Origin: Alistipes sp.
GTDB taxonomy: Bacteria > Bacteroidota > Bacteroidia > Bacteroidales > Rikenellaceae
Assembly (NCBI GenBank): GCA_017561105.1
Contig: JAFZDR010000025.1
Location: forward strand, 1-19,851
Reading direction: 5' to 3'
DNA: 19,851 nt
Shown here: one piece after another, positions 7,170 to 15,342 of the stretch
Layout: every line of letters begins with the position of its first letter
How positions within the stretch are numbered: position 1 is the stretch's first letter
Notes under the pieces: generated by a model
Told to the model about the DNA's origin: nothing
The model's database searches: none
What the model saw: only the letters and a program-made list of their open reading frames with translations
Made by a program: the position numbers and the translations under genes

Positions 7170-8552
7170 CTATTTCGCTTGTTTCAAAATATCGAGCTCG
7201 GCAAGGCGGGCATAAGCCAACTCCTTAACCTTATCCCACTCGTAGAAGTATGGTATTTCGCTCTCGATAGGCAGAAGAACATCACGCTCGTTCACCTGCG
7301 GACGAACCAACACCTTACCCTCCTTATTGCGATAGAAGATAAAGAATATGTTGGCAGCCTTAGGGGTAATCTTGTAGCCACGCCAATGCTCTGCCACATA
7401 GTCGATAGTCTCCTTACCCTCGCCAAATACCAAAGGTATATTCTCCACACCGAAGATCACCATCAACGGAATAACATTGAGGTCGTGGCCAAAACAAAGG
7501 TGTGCATTCAACGCCTTTTCACCCTTAACAACCTCGTCTGCGCGATTTACAATATAATCAACCAAGACGCGCGACTGAGCCATATTGTTTGCCAAGATAG
7601 GGTGTGCAGCCGATGCGCAACGGTAGTACCAAGAGCAGTTCTCGTGCTTGTAGATGATGTAACGCTCATCGGCGGTGAAGACCTCATCAATCAACGAGCG
7701 ATCGTTCTTGCCGAAGTTCTGAGCAAAGGCCAATCGCTTGTAGATATCGGTCATAATCTTGAACGGCTTCTTATAGTCAAACTGCGCAAAGAAGAGCTCC
7801 GGATTTGTGAAGAGTGCATTCTTAGCGTGGCTCAAGTCCTGGCGACCACCCCACTCGATAAGCTTTGAATAGACCTCTTTAGCCAAGAATGTCTTATATG
7901 CCTTGGCCTCGGCAGCCGGATATGCAGGGTTATGAGTAGGCTTCTGCGGACGCATCTCAGGGCCTGTAACCTCCGAAGACATCATATGGTTATTCATGCG
8001 AGGATTGCACTCCTTCAAGCCCTCATTGAAGCCCACCATACTCATCGAAGCACGCAACGAAGTCGAACTTACCGACTCGATTGCGGCATCGCCTTTGAAC
8101 AGTGAAGAGAAGCGCTTGTAGTAGCGTTTTGCAATGCTCTTATGTTGTTTGAAACCAACATCCGAGAGATCACCGATGCGGTTCTGATGGTGGTTGTAGT
8201 TCCACTCCATAAACTCCTTCACGCGCTTACCGAGCGGAGTGAGAATACCCAACTCGTCGGCCTTGTTGAAGTAGTTGAAAGTCTCGACCGGATACTCGGG
8301 GCTCGACTCGAAGCGCGAACCATGGCGGAGATATGCGGTAATATAGAACGCCTCATAGCCCTTTGGCACCGACGGAGCCTCGTTTGTAAAGATGTCGCCG
8401 GTGTAGGCAGTCATCGAAGGTACAACAATGCGAGGGTTAGCATCAATCTCCTCACGCGAAGTGAGATCGGATGTAGTTGCAGCACTCTTGTCTGCGCAAG
8501 AGATCAGCGTGAGTGCACAAACGCACAGTAATAATAGGAAAAATCTCTTCAT
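7170..8552 (-). CDS. Histidine-type acid phosphatase lipoprotein (MINPP/phytase-like clade)
   Basis: A 460-residue exported phosphomonoesterase of the histidine phosphatase superfamily, branch 2. A lipoprotein signal ends LTLISC with Cys19 as the lipid anchor. The catalytic RHGSR motif is at 76-80 (His77 nucleophile), a third phosphate-binding Arg lies in STSLRAS (Arg167), and the proton-donor motif GHD is at 355-357 (His356/Asp357). ISDVG-like and QH motifs between them (GDLSDVGFKQH, 127-137) recall multiple inositol polyphosphate phosphatases, which are known in Bacteroides. Substrate is inferred only. A promoter and a palindrome lie upstream, shared with the divergent ROK kinase. The polyprenyl synthase gene follows 10 bases later. 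Confidence 0.88.
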   Translation of the reverse strand: MKRFFLLLLCVCALTLISCADKSAATTSDLTSREEIDANPRIVVPSMTAYTGDIFTNEAPSVPKGYEAFYITAYLRHGSRFESSPEYPVETFNYFNKADELGILTPLGKRVKEFMEWNYNHHQNRIGDLSDVGFKQHKSIAKRYYKRFSSLFKGDAAIESVSSTSLRASMSMVGFNEGLKECNPRMNNHMMSSEVTGPEMRPQKPTHNPAYPAAEAKAYKTFLAKEVYSKLIEWGGRQDLSHAKNALFTNPELFFAQFDYKKPFKIMTDIYKRLAFAQNFGKNDRSLIDEVFTADERYIIYKHENCSWYYRCASAAHPILANNMAQSRVLVDYIVNRADEVVKGEKALNAHLCFGHDLNVIPLMVIFGVENIPLVFGEGKETIDYVAEHWRGYKITPKAANIFFIFYRNKEGKVLVRPQVNERDVLLPIESEIPYFYEWDKVKELAYARLAELDILKQAK

Positions 8553-8580
8553 AATAAGTAGTCATTTCGTGTTTAATGTG

Positions 8581-8610
8581 CAAATATACAAAAAATATAG
8601 ATACGGCACA
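8581..8610 (-). promoter_or_regulatory. Promoter for the phosphatase-prenyl synthase unit
   Basis: On the minus strand, TATATTTG (8588-8581) fits TAnnTTTG. TGTG (8610-8607), one base off the TTTG element, stands 18 bases upstream. It lies 28 bases before the phosphatase start. Confidence 0.5.
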
Positions 8611-8621
8611 GACCTTGAAGA

Positions 8622-8639
8622 GATTTATTATAATAAATC
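8622..8639. promoter_or_regulatory. 18-bp perfect palindrome, candidate operator
   Basis: GATTTATTATAATAAATC is identical to its reverse complement with no spacer. It lies between the divergent promoters, 11 bases beyond the -33 element of the phosphatase promoter and 9 bases before that of the ROK promoter. This is the place and form expected for a dimeric regulator site. No regulator gene is encoded in the window, so the protein is unknown. The site is A/T-rich, which lowers the evidential weight of symmetry alone. Confidence 0.5.
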
Positions 8640-8648
8640 ATCCAAAAT

Positions 8649-8679
8649 TTTGTAATGTAAAAATTTATCTCTATTTTTG
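8649..8679 (+). promoter_or_regulatory. Bacteroidota promoter for the ROK kinase operon
   Basis: TTTG (8649-8652), 19 bases, TATTTTTG (8672-8679): a full consensus match, 55 bases upstream of the start at 8735. It predicts a 5' leader of roughly 45-50 bases. Confidence 0.75.
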
Positions 8680-8734
8680 AGAGGTTTATTGCAACTCGTT
8701 CGAAATTTAGAGAGACTTAAAAATACTAATTACT

Positions 8735-9739
8735 ATGAAAAAACTTGTTTTTGGAATTGACATCGGTGGTACAAACACCGCATTCGGACTTGTGGATGAA
8801 GTTGGCGAGATCTTTGGCGAGGCAGCTATCTCGACAAGAAAGTACACCCACTTCGACGACTACCCTCGTTACATCGAGGATTTGGCAACAGCCATGAAGG
8901 CTTTGGTAAACAGCCTCGATATCAACTTCGAGTTGGTGGGCATCGGCGTTGGTGCGCCAAATGCGAACTACTACAAGGGAACCGTCGAAATTCCGTCGAA
9001 TATGTGGAAATATACCGACGAGCAGATTGCTGCAGGTATGAAGGAGGAGGATCGTATGTTCAACTTTGCCGACGACTTGGGCAAGCACTTCCCCGGTACT
9101 CCGATCTACATCACCAACGACGCTAACGCAGCAACTATTGGCGAGATGGTTTACGGTGGCGCAAAGGGTATGAAGAACTTTATCATGATTACCCTCGGTA
9201 CAGGTGTAGGTTCGGGCTTCGTGGCAAATGGCGAGATGATCTATGGACACGACGGCTTTGCCGGCGAGTTCGGCCATGTTGTTGTAGAGCGTGGTGGCCG
9301 TCAGTGCGGTTGCGGTCGCAAGGGTTGCTTGGAGGCTTATACCTCGGCCGGCGGTATCAAGCGTACTGCGTTCGAGTTGTTGGCAACAATGACCGATCCA
9401 TCACCAATTCGCGAATACTCGTTCGACCAGCTCGAGTCGGCTATGCTCTCGAAGTTCGCATTGGAGGGTGACCCTATCGCTAAGGAGTGTTTCCGCCTTA
9501 CAGGTCAGAAGCTCGGCTACGCTTTGGCTGACGCGGTTACAATCACTTCGCCTGAGGCTATCTTCCTCTTCGGAGGTTTGGCTAAGGCCGGCAACTTGAT
9601 TTTCGACCCTATCAAACACTACATGGAGGAGAATATGCTCATCACCTTCAAGAACAAGGTGAAGGTTCTCCCTTCGGAGTTGCAGAATAAGAATGCGGCC
9701 ATCTTGGGTGCTGCAGCGCTTGTTTGGCAGGCAAAATAG
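8735..9739 (+). CDS. ROK-family sugar kinase (glucokinase-like)
   Basis: A 334-residue cytosolic kinase that phosphorylates a hexose, most likely glucose, at the 6-position with ATP. The phosphate-binding DIGGTNT is at 9-15, the catalytic Asp129 in NDANAA, the second nucleotide loop at LGTGVGSG (154-161), and the ROK zinc/sugar signature from GEFGH (177-181) through CGCGRKGCLE (191-200) with Cys191, 193 and 198. There is no N-terminal helix-turn-helix, so it is an enzyme and not a ROK repressor. It is preceded by a consensus promoter and followed 65 bases later, after a hairpin, by the SGNH-GH3-GDPD-transporter run. Glucose released by the GH3 enzyme would be its natural substrate. Confidence 0.92.
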   Translation: MKKLVFGIDIGGTNTAFGLVDEVGEIFGEAAISTRKYTHFDDYPRYIEDLATAMKALVNSLDINFELVGIGVGAPNANYYKGTVEIPSNMWKYTDEQIAAGMKEEDRMFNFADDLGKHFPGTPIYITNDANAATIGEMVYGGAKGMKNFIMITLGTGVGSGFVANGEMIYGHDGFAGEFGHVVVERGGRQCGCGRKGCLEAYTSAGGIKRTAFELLATMTDPSPIREYSFDQLESAMLSKFALEGDPIAKECFRLTGQKLGYALADAVTITSPEAIFLFGGLAKAGNLIFDPIKHYMEENMLITFKNKVKVLPSELQNKNAAILGAAALVWQAK

Positions 9740-9758
9740 TTCTATATTTTAATAACGG

Positions 9759-9784
9759 AGGGGCTGTTGTTCAATTCAGCCCCT
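9759..9784 (+). terminator. Hairpin between ROK kinase and SGNH genes (attenuator or weak terminator)
   Basis: AGGGGCTG (9759-9766) pairs perfectly with CAGCCCCT (9777-9784) across a 10-nt loop. No T-run follows (TCGCTAAAT), so it may only reduce read-through or protect the upstream message. No promoter consensus is visible between it and the next gene, which favours some read-through. Confidence 0.45.
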
Positions 9785-9804
9785 TCGCTAAATACACTTT
9801 ATAG

Positions 9805-10560
9805 ATGAAGAGATTTCTTACACTCTGCCTTATGGCAGTTTTTGCTGTTTGTGCATGCGAGTGCGCGTACGCACAGAAGAAGGACCGAACCAAGCAGGAT
9901 TGGGCAAAGTTCTACCGCTACGAAAAGCTAAATGCCGAGGTCCTCGCGTCAGGCGTTCGCCCCGATGTTGTCTTTATGGGTAACTCTATAACCCAGAATT
10001 GGGCAAAGTTTCATCCTGATTTCTTCAAGGAGAACAACTTCCTTGGTCGCGGTATCGGCGGTCAGACCACATCACATATGTTGGTACGCTTCCGTCGCGA
10101 TGTTATCGAGCTGAATCCTCGCGCAGTAGTTATTATGGCGGGAATTAACGACATCGCTCTCAACAATGGTAAAATCACTCACGAAAACATTCTCAACAAC
10201 ATCAAGTCGATGTGCGAGTTGGCAAAATTGCACAAGATTAAGGTTATTCTCTGCTCGGTAACTCCTGCAGCGATGTTCCGCTGGCGTCCGAATGTGGACT
10301 TTGTGCCTGCTGACGAGATTATCCGCCTCAACAAGATGATTAAGGAGTATTGCAAGGCGAACAAAATTCCGTATGTGGACTACCATTCGCAGCTCGTTGA
10401 TGCGCAGAATGGCTTAATGGAGAAGTATCAGAAGGATTCGGCTCACCCGAACGCTATCTGCTATACCGAGGTTTTGGAGCCAACCGTATTGCCCGTTATC
10501 AACAAGGTAATCAAGACCAAGCATAACTACATTGCTACGGGCGACGCAACCAAGAAGTAA
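9805..10560 (+). CDS. Secreted SGNH/GDSL hydrolase (esterase)
   Basis: A 251-residue exported serine esterase. The four SGNH blocks are in order: FMGNSITQNW with nucleophile Ser61, GRGIGGQTT with the oxyanion Gly (81-89), GIND with Asn115, and DSAHPN with Asp211/His214. The signal sequence is rich in cysteines near its end. VCAC could be a lipobox (Cys18), or cleavage could follow AYA as a type I signal. Relatives in glycan loci remove acetyl or other acyl groups from polysaccharides. The stop is 14 bases before the GH3 lipoprotein, indicating one transcript and a shared substrate. Specific acyl group unknown. Confidence 0.88.
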   Translation: MKRFLTLCLMAVFAVCACECAYAQKKDRTKQDWAKFYRYEKLNAEVLASGVRPDVVFMGNSITQNWAKFHPDFFKENNFLGRGIGGQTTSHMLVRFRRDVIELNPRAVVIMAGINDIALNNGKITHENILNNIKSMCELAKLHKIKVILCSVTPAAMFRWRPNVDFVPADEIIRLNKMIKEYCKANKIPYVDYHSQLVDAQNGLMEKYQKDSAHPNAICYTEVLEPTVLPVINKVIKTKHNYIATGDATKK

Positions 10561-10574
10561 AAAAAGAGCAAAAT

Positions 10575-12800
10575 ATGAAGAGATTTTTATTCGCATTGAC
10601 AGCCTTGGCCGTAGTGGCTTGCTCTACCGCACCAAAGATGTCGCAGGAGGAGAAGGAGGCATTCAAGTTCGCAGACAAGCTCATCGAGAAGATGACCTTG
10701 CAGGAGAAGCTCGGTCAGCTACAGCAGTTTGTTACAAAGAAAGGTGATGTCACAGGTCCCGATGGCGTAAAGCGCAATCTCGACGAGGCTATTCGTCAGG
10801 GCACTGTAGGCTCGTTCCTCTCTATTCGCAGCAAAGAGGAGATGTTGCGTTTGCAGAAGATTGCTATCGAGGAGAGCCGTTTGGGTATTCCGCTTATCTT
10901 CGGTTTCGATATTATCCACGGTTGCCGCATCCAGTTCCCCGAGAACCTCGGAGCATCGTGTAGCTGGGATATGGAGGCTCTCGAGCACGCTGCCCGCATT
11001 GCAGCCGAGGAGACCACTTCGCTGGGTATTCACTGGACCTTCTCGCCTATGTGCGATATCTCGGCAGACCCTCGTTGGGGCCGTGTATCGGAGGGTGCAG
11101 GCGAGGATCCTTACCTTGGTGCAAAGGTTGCTGCAGCTATCGTTCGTGGCTACCAGGGCGACGATCTCGCATCGGATAATACTATCGCAGCTTGCGTAAA
11201 GCACTTTGCTGCTTATGGCGCACCTCAGGCAGGTCGCGACTACCACACCGTAGATATGTCGGAGATGATGTTCCGCGACCGCTACCTTCCACCTTATAAG
11301 GCGGCTTTGGAGGCTGGCGCAGCAACCGTAATGTCGTCATTCAACGACTTTATGGGCATCCCTGCATCGGGAAATAAGTGGTTGATGCACACACTCTTGC
11401 GCGAGGAGTTGGGCTTTACAGGCTTTGTCGTTTCGGACTACAATGCCGTACACGAACAGGTTAAGCACGGCACTGCAGCAGATGGTAAAGATGCAGCTTG
11501 CCAGGCCATGAATGCCCACCTCAATATGGATATGGTCTATGGCGACTATATCACTCATGGCGAGGCGTTGGTTAAGGAGGGTAAAGTTTCGGAGAAGACT
11601 ATCAATCAGCTCTGTCGCGAGGTTTTGGCCGTAAAGTATCGACTTGGTTTGTTCGACGATCCGTTCAAGTATGGTCGTCAAAATCATGAGGATGTGGCAT
11701 ATCGTCCGGAGAACTTGCAGTTCGCACGCGAGGTTGCTGCCAAGTCTATGGTATTACTCTCGAACAATGGTGTACTTCCGCTCAAAAATGTAAAGAAGAT
11801 TGCTGTGGTTGGTCCATTGGCAGACGCTCCACGCGACCAGATTGGCGCTTGGATTTCGTTTGGCGAGGCCGATCACTCGGTAACTACCCTTTCAGCTATC
11901 AAGGAGCGCTACGGTGCACCGAATGTCATCTACGCCAAGGGTTCGGATTTCCACAAGCCTATTAAGGGCGGCATCGAGGAGGCTGTACGCGCAGCGAAGC
12001 AGGCCGATGTGGTGTTGCTCTCGCTCGGCTTGCCATACACAGAGGGTGGCGAGGCAACTTCGCTTACAGAGATTACCGTTCCTGAGGCACAGCAGGCGTT
12101 GCTCGATGCTGTAAAGAAGAGCGGCAAGAGAGTTGTCGTATTGCTCGGCACAGGTCGTGCAATGGATGTTCGCAATGAGGTTGAGAAAGCCGATGCAGTG
12201 CTCGTAACATGGCACGGTGGCACCATGGAGGGCCCTGCTATTGCAGACCTCGTTTCGGGCGACAAGAACCCTTCGGGCCATCTTACAATGTCGTTCCCAT
12301 ACTGTGTTGGTCAGTGCCCTGTTCACTACAATATGAAGATAACAGGTCGTCCACGCAATAACCCGCAGCACGACAAGAAGTATCTCTCACGCTATATGCA
12401 CACACCTAACGAGCCACTCTTCCCATTCGGTTACGGTTTGAGCTACACCGAGTTCGAGTATTCGGATTTGCAGGTATTGACACCTGAGGTTGAGCTTGGC
12501 GGTGTGGTAAAAATCAGCGTAAAAGTTACCAACAAGGGCAAATACGATGGTGACGATGTTGCACAGCTCTATATTCGCGACCTCGTAGCCGAGACCACGC
12601 GCCCAATGCGTGAATTGAAGGGCTTCGAGCGCTTCTCGTTGAAGGCCGGAGAGTCGAAGGTCGTAACATTTGAGGTACCGACTTCAGATTTGGCATATTG
12701 CCACCGCGACTTGAGTTTCAAAGCTGATGCTGGAGCATTTAAGGTTTGGGTTGGCGAGGACTCTAACGCAACCCTCGAAGGCGATTTTACAATTAAATAA
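10575..12800 (+). CDS. GH3-family beta-glucosidase lipoprotein (BglX-like)
   Basis: A 741-residue exported exo-glycosidase. A lipoprotein signal ends VVAC (Cys16). The (beta/alpha)8 GH3 domain (about 30-360) has the nucleophile in GFVVSDYN (Asp288) and substrate-binding KHF (209-211). The alpha/beta sandwich (about 390-600) has EGGEATSLTE (490-499), where the acid/base Glu is expected. A C-terminal FnIII-like domain (about 640-741) follows FPFGYGLSYTEF. Length and order match BglX-type beta-glucosidases, which often cleave beta-1,2 or beta-1,3/1,4 glucosides; linkage cannot be read from sequence here. The gap to the next gene is 12 bases. It would work on the outer face of a membrane in the periplasm or at the surface. 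Confidence 0.92.
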   Translation: MKRFLFALTALAVVACSTAPKMSQEEKEAFKFADKLIEKMTLQEKLGQLQQFVTKKGDVTGPDGVKRNLDEAIRQGTVGSFLSIRSKEEMLRLQKIAIEESRLGIPLIFGFDIIHGCRIQFPENLGASCSWDMEALEHAARIAAEETTSLGIHWTFSPMCDISADPRWGRVSEGAGEDPYLGAKVAAAIVRGYQGDDLASDNTIAACVKHFAAYGAPQAGRDYHTVDMSEMMFRDRYLPPYKAALEAGAATVMSSFNDFMGIPASGNKWLMHTLLREELGFTGFVVSDYNAVHEQVKHGTAADGKDAACQAMNAHLNMDMVYGDYITHGEALVKEGKVSEKTINQLCREVLAVKYRLGLFDDPFKYGRQNHEDVAYRPENLQFAREVAAKSMVLLSNNGVLPLKNVKKIAVVGPLADAPRDQIGAWISFGEADHSVTTLSAIKERYGAPNVIYAKGSDFHKPIKGGIEEAVRAAKQADVVLLSLGLPYTEGGEATSLTEITVPEAQQALLDAVKKSGKRVVVLLGTGRAMDVRNEVEKADAVLVTWHGGTMEGPAIADLVSGDKNPSGHLTMSFPYCVGQCPVHYNMKITGRPRNNPQHDKKYLSRYMHTPNEPLFPFGYGLSYTEFEYSDLQVLTPEVELGGVVKISVKVTNKGKYDGDDVAQLYIRDLVAETTRPMRELKGFERFSLKAGESKVVTFEVPTSDLAYCHRDLSFKADAGAFKVWVGEDSNATLEGDFTIK

Positions 12801-12812
12801 CAACCTAATACT

Positions 12813-13736
12813 ATGAAAAAACTTATCTTTTCACTTCTTGCTCTCGTTGTAGCATTCAGCGCTATGGCCGAGAAGCACACCGACAAGTTGTTGCGCGAGT
12901 TGCGCGACCCTAAGTCAAACTATGTATTCGTAATCGCACACCGTGGCGACTGGCGTAACTTCCCAGAGAACTCGTTGGAGGCTATCAAGTCGGCTATCCA
13001 GATGGGTGTCGATATCGTAGAGTTGGATGTTCACCGCACTGCCGATGGCGAGTTGGTGGTGTGCCACGACAAGACTATCGACCGCACAACCAACGGTAAG
13101 GGCAAGATTAGCGAGCTCACTCTCGACTACATCCGTACTCGCAACCTCCGTGCAGGTCATAAGGTTGTAACACGCTTCAAGATGCCAACCTTGGAGGAGG
13201 CTCTCGATGTATGTAACGGCCGTATCCTTATCAACATCGACAAGGGTATCAACTACTACGACCAAATTATGGATATGCTCGTAAAGCGTAATATGGTTGA
13301 TCAGGTTATCATCAAGAGCAGCAAGTCGGCCGAGGCGATGAAGGAGTTCTTCTCGCGCAACGACAAGAACATGCTCTATATGCCTATCATCAACTACAAC
13401 ACCAAGTCGTGGGGCAAGCACGAGCAGCTCTTTAACGACTACCTCAAGACCGACCTTCCGTTTGTTGCATTCGAAATGTGCTGGAACAGCACTTTGCCAA
13501 ACGAGAAGAAGGTATTCAATAAGGTATTGAAGAGTGGCAAGCGCCTTTGGATTAACACATTGTGGAACAGCCTCTGCGGTGGCAAGAAGTTGGATTTGGA
13601 GGATGATGCAGCGGTAGGCAATGAGGAGAAGACCTATGGCAAGGTCCTCGCATACGGAGCTTCGATGATTCAGACCGACCGTCCTGCAATGCTTATCAAG
13701 TACCTCGACAGCAAGGGTCGTCACACACTCAAATAG
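12813..13736 (+). CDS. Exported glycerophosphodiester phosphodiesterase (GDPD family)
   Basis: A 307-residue periplasmic enzyme predicted to hydrolyse glycerophosphodiesters to glycerol-3-phosphate plus an alcohol. The signal peptide ends AMA/E (about residue 19). The GDPD TIM-barrel motifs are complete: AHRGD with His43, PENS with Glu52, VELDVH with Glu70/Asp72, and VCHD with His85. Metal-binding and general acid/base residues are therefore all present. The downstream neighbour, 29 bases away, is an OPA antiporter, an arrangement comparable to glpTQ of enteric bacteria. Upstream is the GH3 lipoprotein at 12 bases. It may act on deacylated phospholipids or on phosphoglycerol groups of a glycan. 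Confidence 0.92.
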   Translation: MKKLIFSLLALVVAFSAMAEKHTDKLLRELRDPKSNYVFVIAHRGDWRNFPENSLEAIKSAIQMGVDIVELDVHRTADGELVVCHDKTIDRTTNGKGKISELTLDYIRTRNLRAGHKVVTRFKMPTLEEALDVCNGRILINIDKGINYYDQIMDMLVKRNMVDQVIIKSSKSAEAMKEFFSRNDKNMLYMPIINYNTKSWGKHEQLFNDYLKTDLPFVAFEMCWNSTLPNEKKVFNKVLKSGKRLWINTLWNSLCGGKKLDLEDDAAVGNEEKTYGKVLAYGASMIQTDRPAMLIKYLDSKGRHTLK

Positions 13737-13765
13737 TTCGCAAAAAATCTAAAAGCACAATATAA

Positions 13766-15175
13766 ATGGGATTATTAAATTTTTTCAAGACGAGTGCGCC
13801 TAAGCCACTCCGTGCTGACCTCGACGAAGCAGGTCAGAAGAGATATCACCGCTCGTTGGCACTTCAGTCATTTATTGCGGGAACACTCGGTTACAGTCTG
13901 TACTATGTTTGTCGCACATCACTCAATGTGATGAAGAAACCTATCCTCGACAGCGGCATGCTCGATGCTACGCAGTTGGGTATTATCGGCTCGGCACTCT
14001 TGTTTGCCTACGCTATCGGTAAGTTCGTAAACGGCTTCCTCGCCGACCACTCGAACATCAAGCGCTTTATGGCTGCAGGTTTGTTGGTTTCGACTTTGGC
14101 AAACCTCACAATGGGCGTTATCGGCCTCTTTGGCTCGAACAACGCATTTATCGGCGAGGCTGTTATTCCTTCGACCGTTGTATTCTTCATCTTTGCAACA
14201 ATGTGGGGCATAAATGGCTGGTCGCAGTCGATGGGTGCTGCTCCGGCTATTATCGCGCTCTCGCGTTGGTTCCCACTCTCGCGTCGAGGAACATTCTACG
14301 GATTCTTCTCGGCAAGCCACAACATTGGCGAGTGGTTGTCATTCATCTTCGTAGGCTCGATCGTTGCCGTTTCGGGCTGGCAGTGGGGATTCTTTGGTGC
14401 TGCAATCGCCGGAGCGATTGGTATCATCATTATTCTCTTCTTGATGCACGACACACCTGAGAGCAAAGGTCTGCCTTCAATTGAGGTTTTGACCGGCGAG
14501 AAGGTCGAAGAGAAGAAGAAGGATGAGTCTGCAGGTGAGGCTCAGAAGCTTGCATTGCGCACCCCTGCAGTTTGGATCTTGGCTCTCGCATCGGCGTTCA
14601 TGTATATCTCGCGCTACTCGCTCAACTCGTGGGGTATCCTCTTCTTGCAGGAGGAGAAGGGCTTCGAGCTTGCTGATGCAACATTTATCATCTCGATCAA
14701 TGCCTTGCTCGGTATCGTAGGTACAGTATTGGCAGGCTGGATGTCGGATGTATTGTTCAAGGGCGACCGCAAGATGCCTGCATTCGTATCGGGTATTATG
14801 TTGTCGGTGTCGTACGCATTGTTCGTGTATGGCGGCAACGAGTATTGGGTAAATATCGCGTCGATGGTATTGTTCGGTATCGCTATCGGTGTATTGATCG
14901 CATTCTTGGGCGGCTTGATGGCTATTGATGTTGTTCCACGCAAGGCTACAGGTGCTGCACTCGGTATCGTGGGTTGCGCAAGCTACATTGCAGCCGGTAT
15001 TCAGGATGTTGTCAGCGGTTGGTTGATCGACAGCAATCTCACCGAGAGCGTAAACGAGCTCGGCGAGGTTGTTAAGCACTACGACTTCTCGTCGGCTGCA
15101 ATCTTCTGGATTGGAGCATCGGTAGTTTCGTTCCTCTTGCCTATCCTCAACTGGGGAAAGAAGGTTAAGGAGTAG
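13766..15175 (+). CDS. MFS organophosphate:phosphate antiporter (GlpT/UhpC-type)
   Basis: A 469-residue inner-membrane transporter of the OPA family with about 12 hydrophobic segments and a charged central loop (about 233-258, rich in E/K). Family landmarks: SLYYVCRTSLNVMKKPIL in the first helix, GKFVNGFLADH at the helix 2-3 loop, NGWSQSMGAAPAIIALSRWF, and RRGTFYGFFSASHNIG. The Arg of YVCRTS and the later basic residues fit phosphate-ester binding. Because it follows an exported GDPD, glycerol-3-phosphate is the best guess for its substrate, with hexose phosphate as the alternative (UhpC/UhpT relatives). Last gene of the run, followed by a clear terminator. Confidence 0.9.
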   Translation: MGLLNFFKTSAPKPLRADLDEAGQKRYHRSLALQSFIAGTLGYSLYYVCRTSLNVMKKPILDSGMLDATQLGIIGSALLFAYAIGKFVNGFLADHSNIKRFMAAGLLVSTLANLTMGVIGLFGSNNAFIGEAVIPSTVVFFIFATMWGINGWSQSMGAAPAIIALSRWFPLSRRGTFYGFFSASHNIGEWLSFIFVGSIVAVSGWQWGFFGAAIAGAIGIIIILFLMHDTPESKGLPSIEVLTGEKVEEKKKDESAGEAQKLALRTPAVWILALASAFMYISRYSLNSWGILFLQEEKGFELADATFIISINALLGIVGTVLAGWMSDVLFKGDRKMPAFVSGIMLSVSYALFVYGGNEYWVNIASMVLFGIAIGVLIAFLGGLMAIDVVPRKATGAALGIVGCASYIAAGIQDVVSGWLIDSNLTESVNELGEVVKHYDFSSAAIFWIGASVVSFLLPILNWGKKVKE

Positions 15176-15194
15176 TCACAACTAAAACCATATT

Positions 15195-15230
15195 AGGAAC
15201 GGGCTGAGTTTCAGTCCGTTCCTTTCATTT
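15195..15230 (+). terminator. Terminator after the OPA transporter
   Basis: A 13-bp stem (15195-15207 pairing with 15211-15223, one G:T wobble) with a 3-nt loop is followed by the T-rich TCATTTTA. It separates the glycan/phosphoglycerol run from the methionine genes. The rest of 15176-15342 holds the metY promoter and A/T-rich leader, with no gene and no riboswitch that I recognise. Confidence 0.8.
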
Positions 15231-15297
15231 TACAGCGCTACCGCATTAAAAATTAAAGTTTTATCTGCCAAGCGATACATCGTTACACTTTTTTTGT

Positions 15298-15305
15298 TAC
15301 CTTTG
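15298..15305 (+). promoter_or_regulatory. Bacteroidota -7 box for the metY-metX-hom run
   Basis: TACCTTTG fits TAnnTTTG, 37 bases before the metY start. No TTTG stands at the -33 distance, which could mean weak basal activity or an activator. The leader after it is very A/T-rich. Confidence 0.5.
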
Positions 15306-15342
15306 CCCGAATAAAAATATAATTATTTTTAATATTATTACG

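Noticed and set aside
15312..15331. A/T inverted repeat in the metY leader (TAAAAATA against TATTTTTA)
   Set aside because: Low-complexity A/T sequence gives such pairs easily. It has no GC pairs, and no SAM-riboswitch-like helices surround it.
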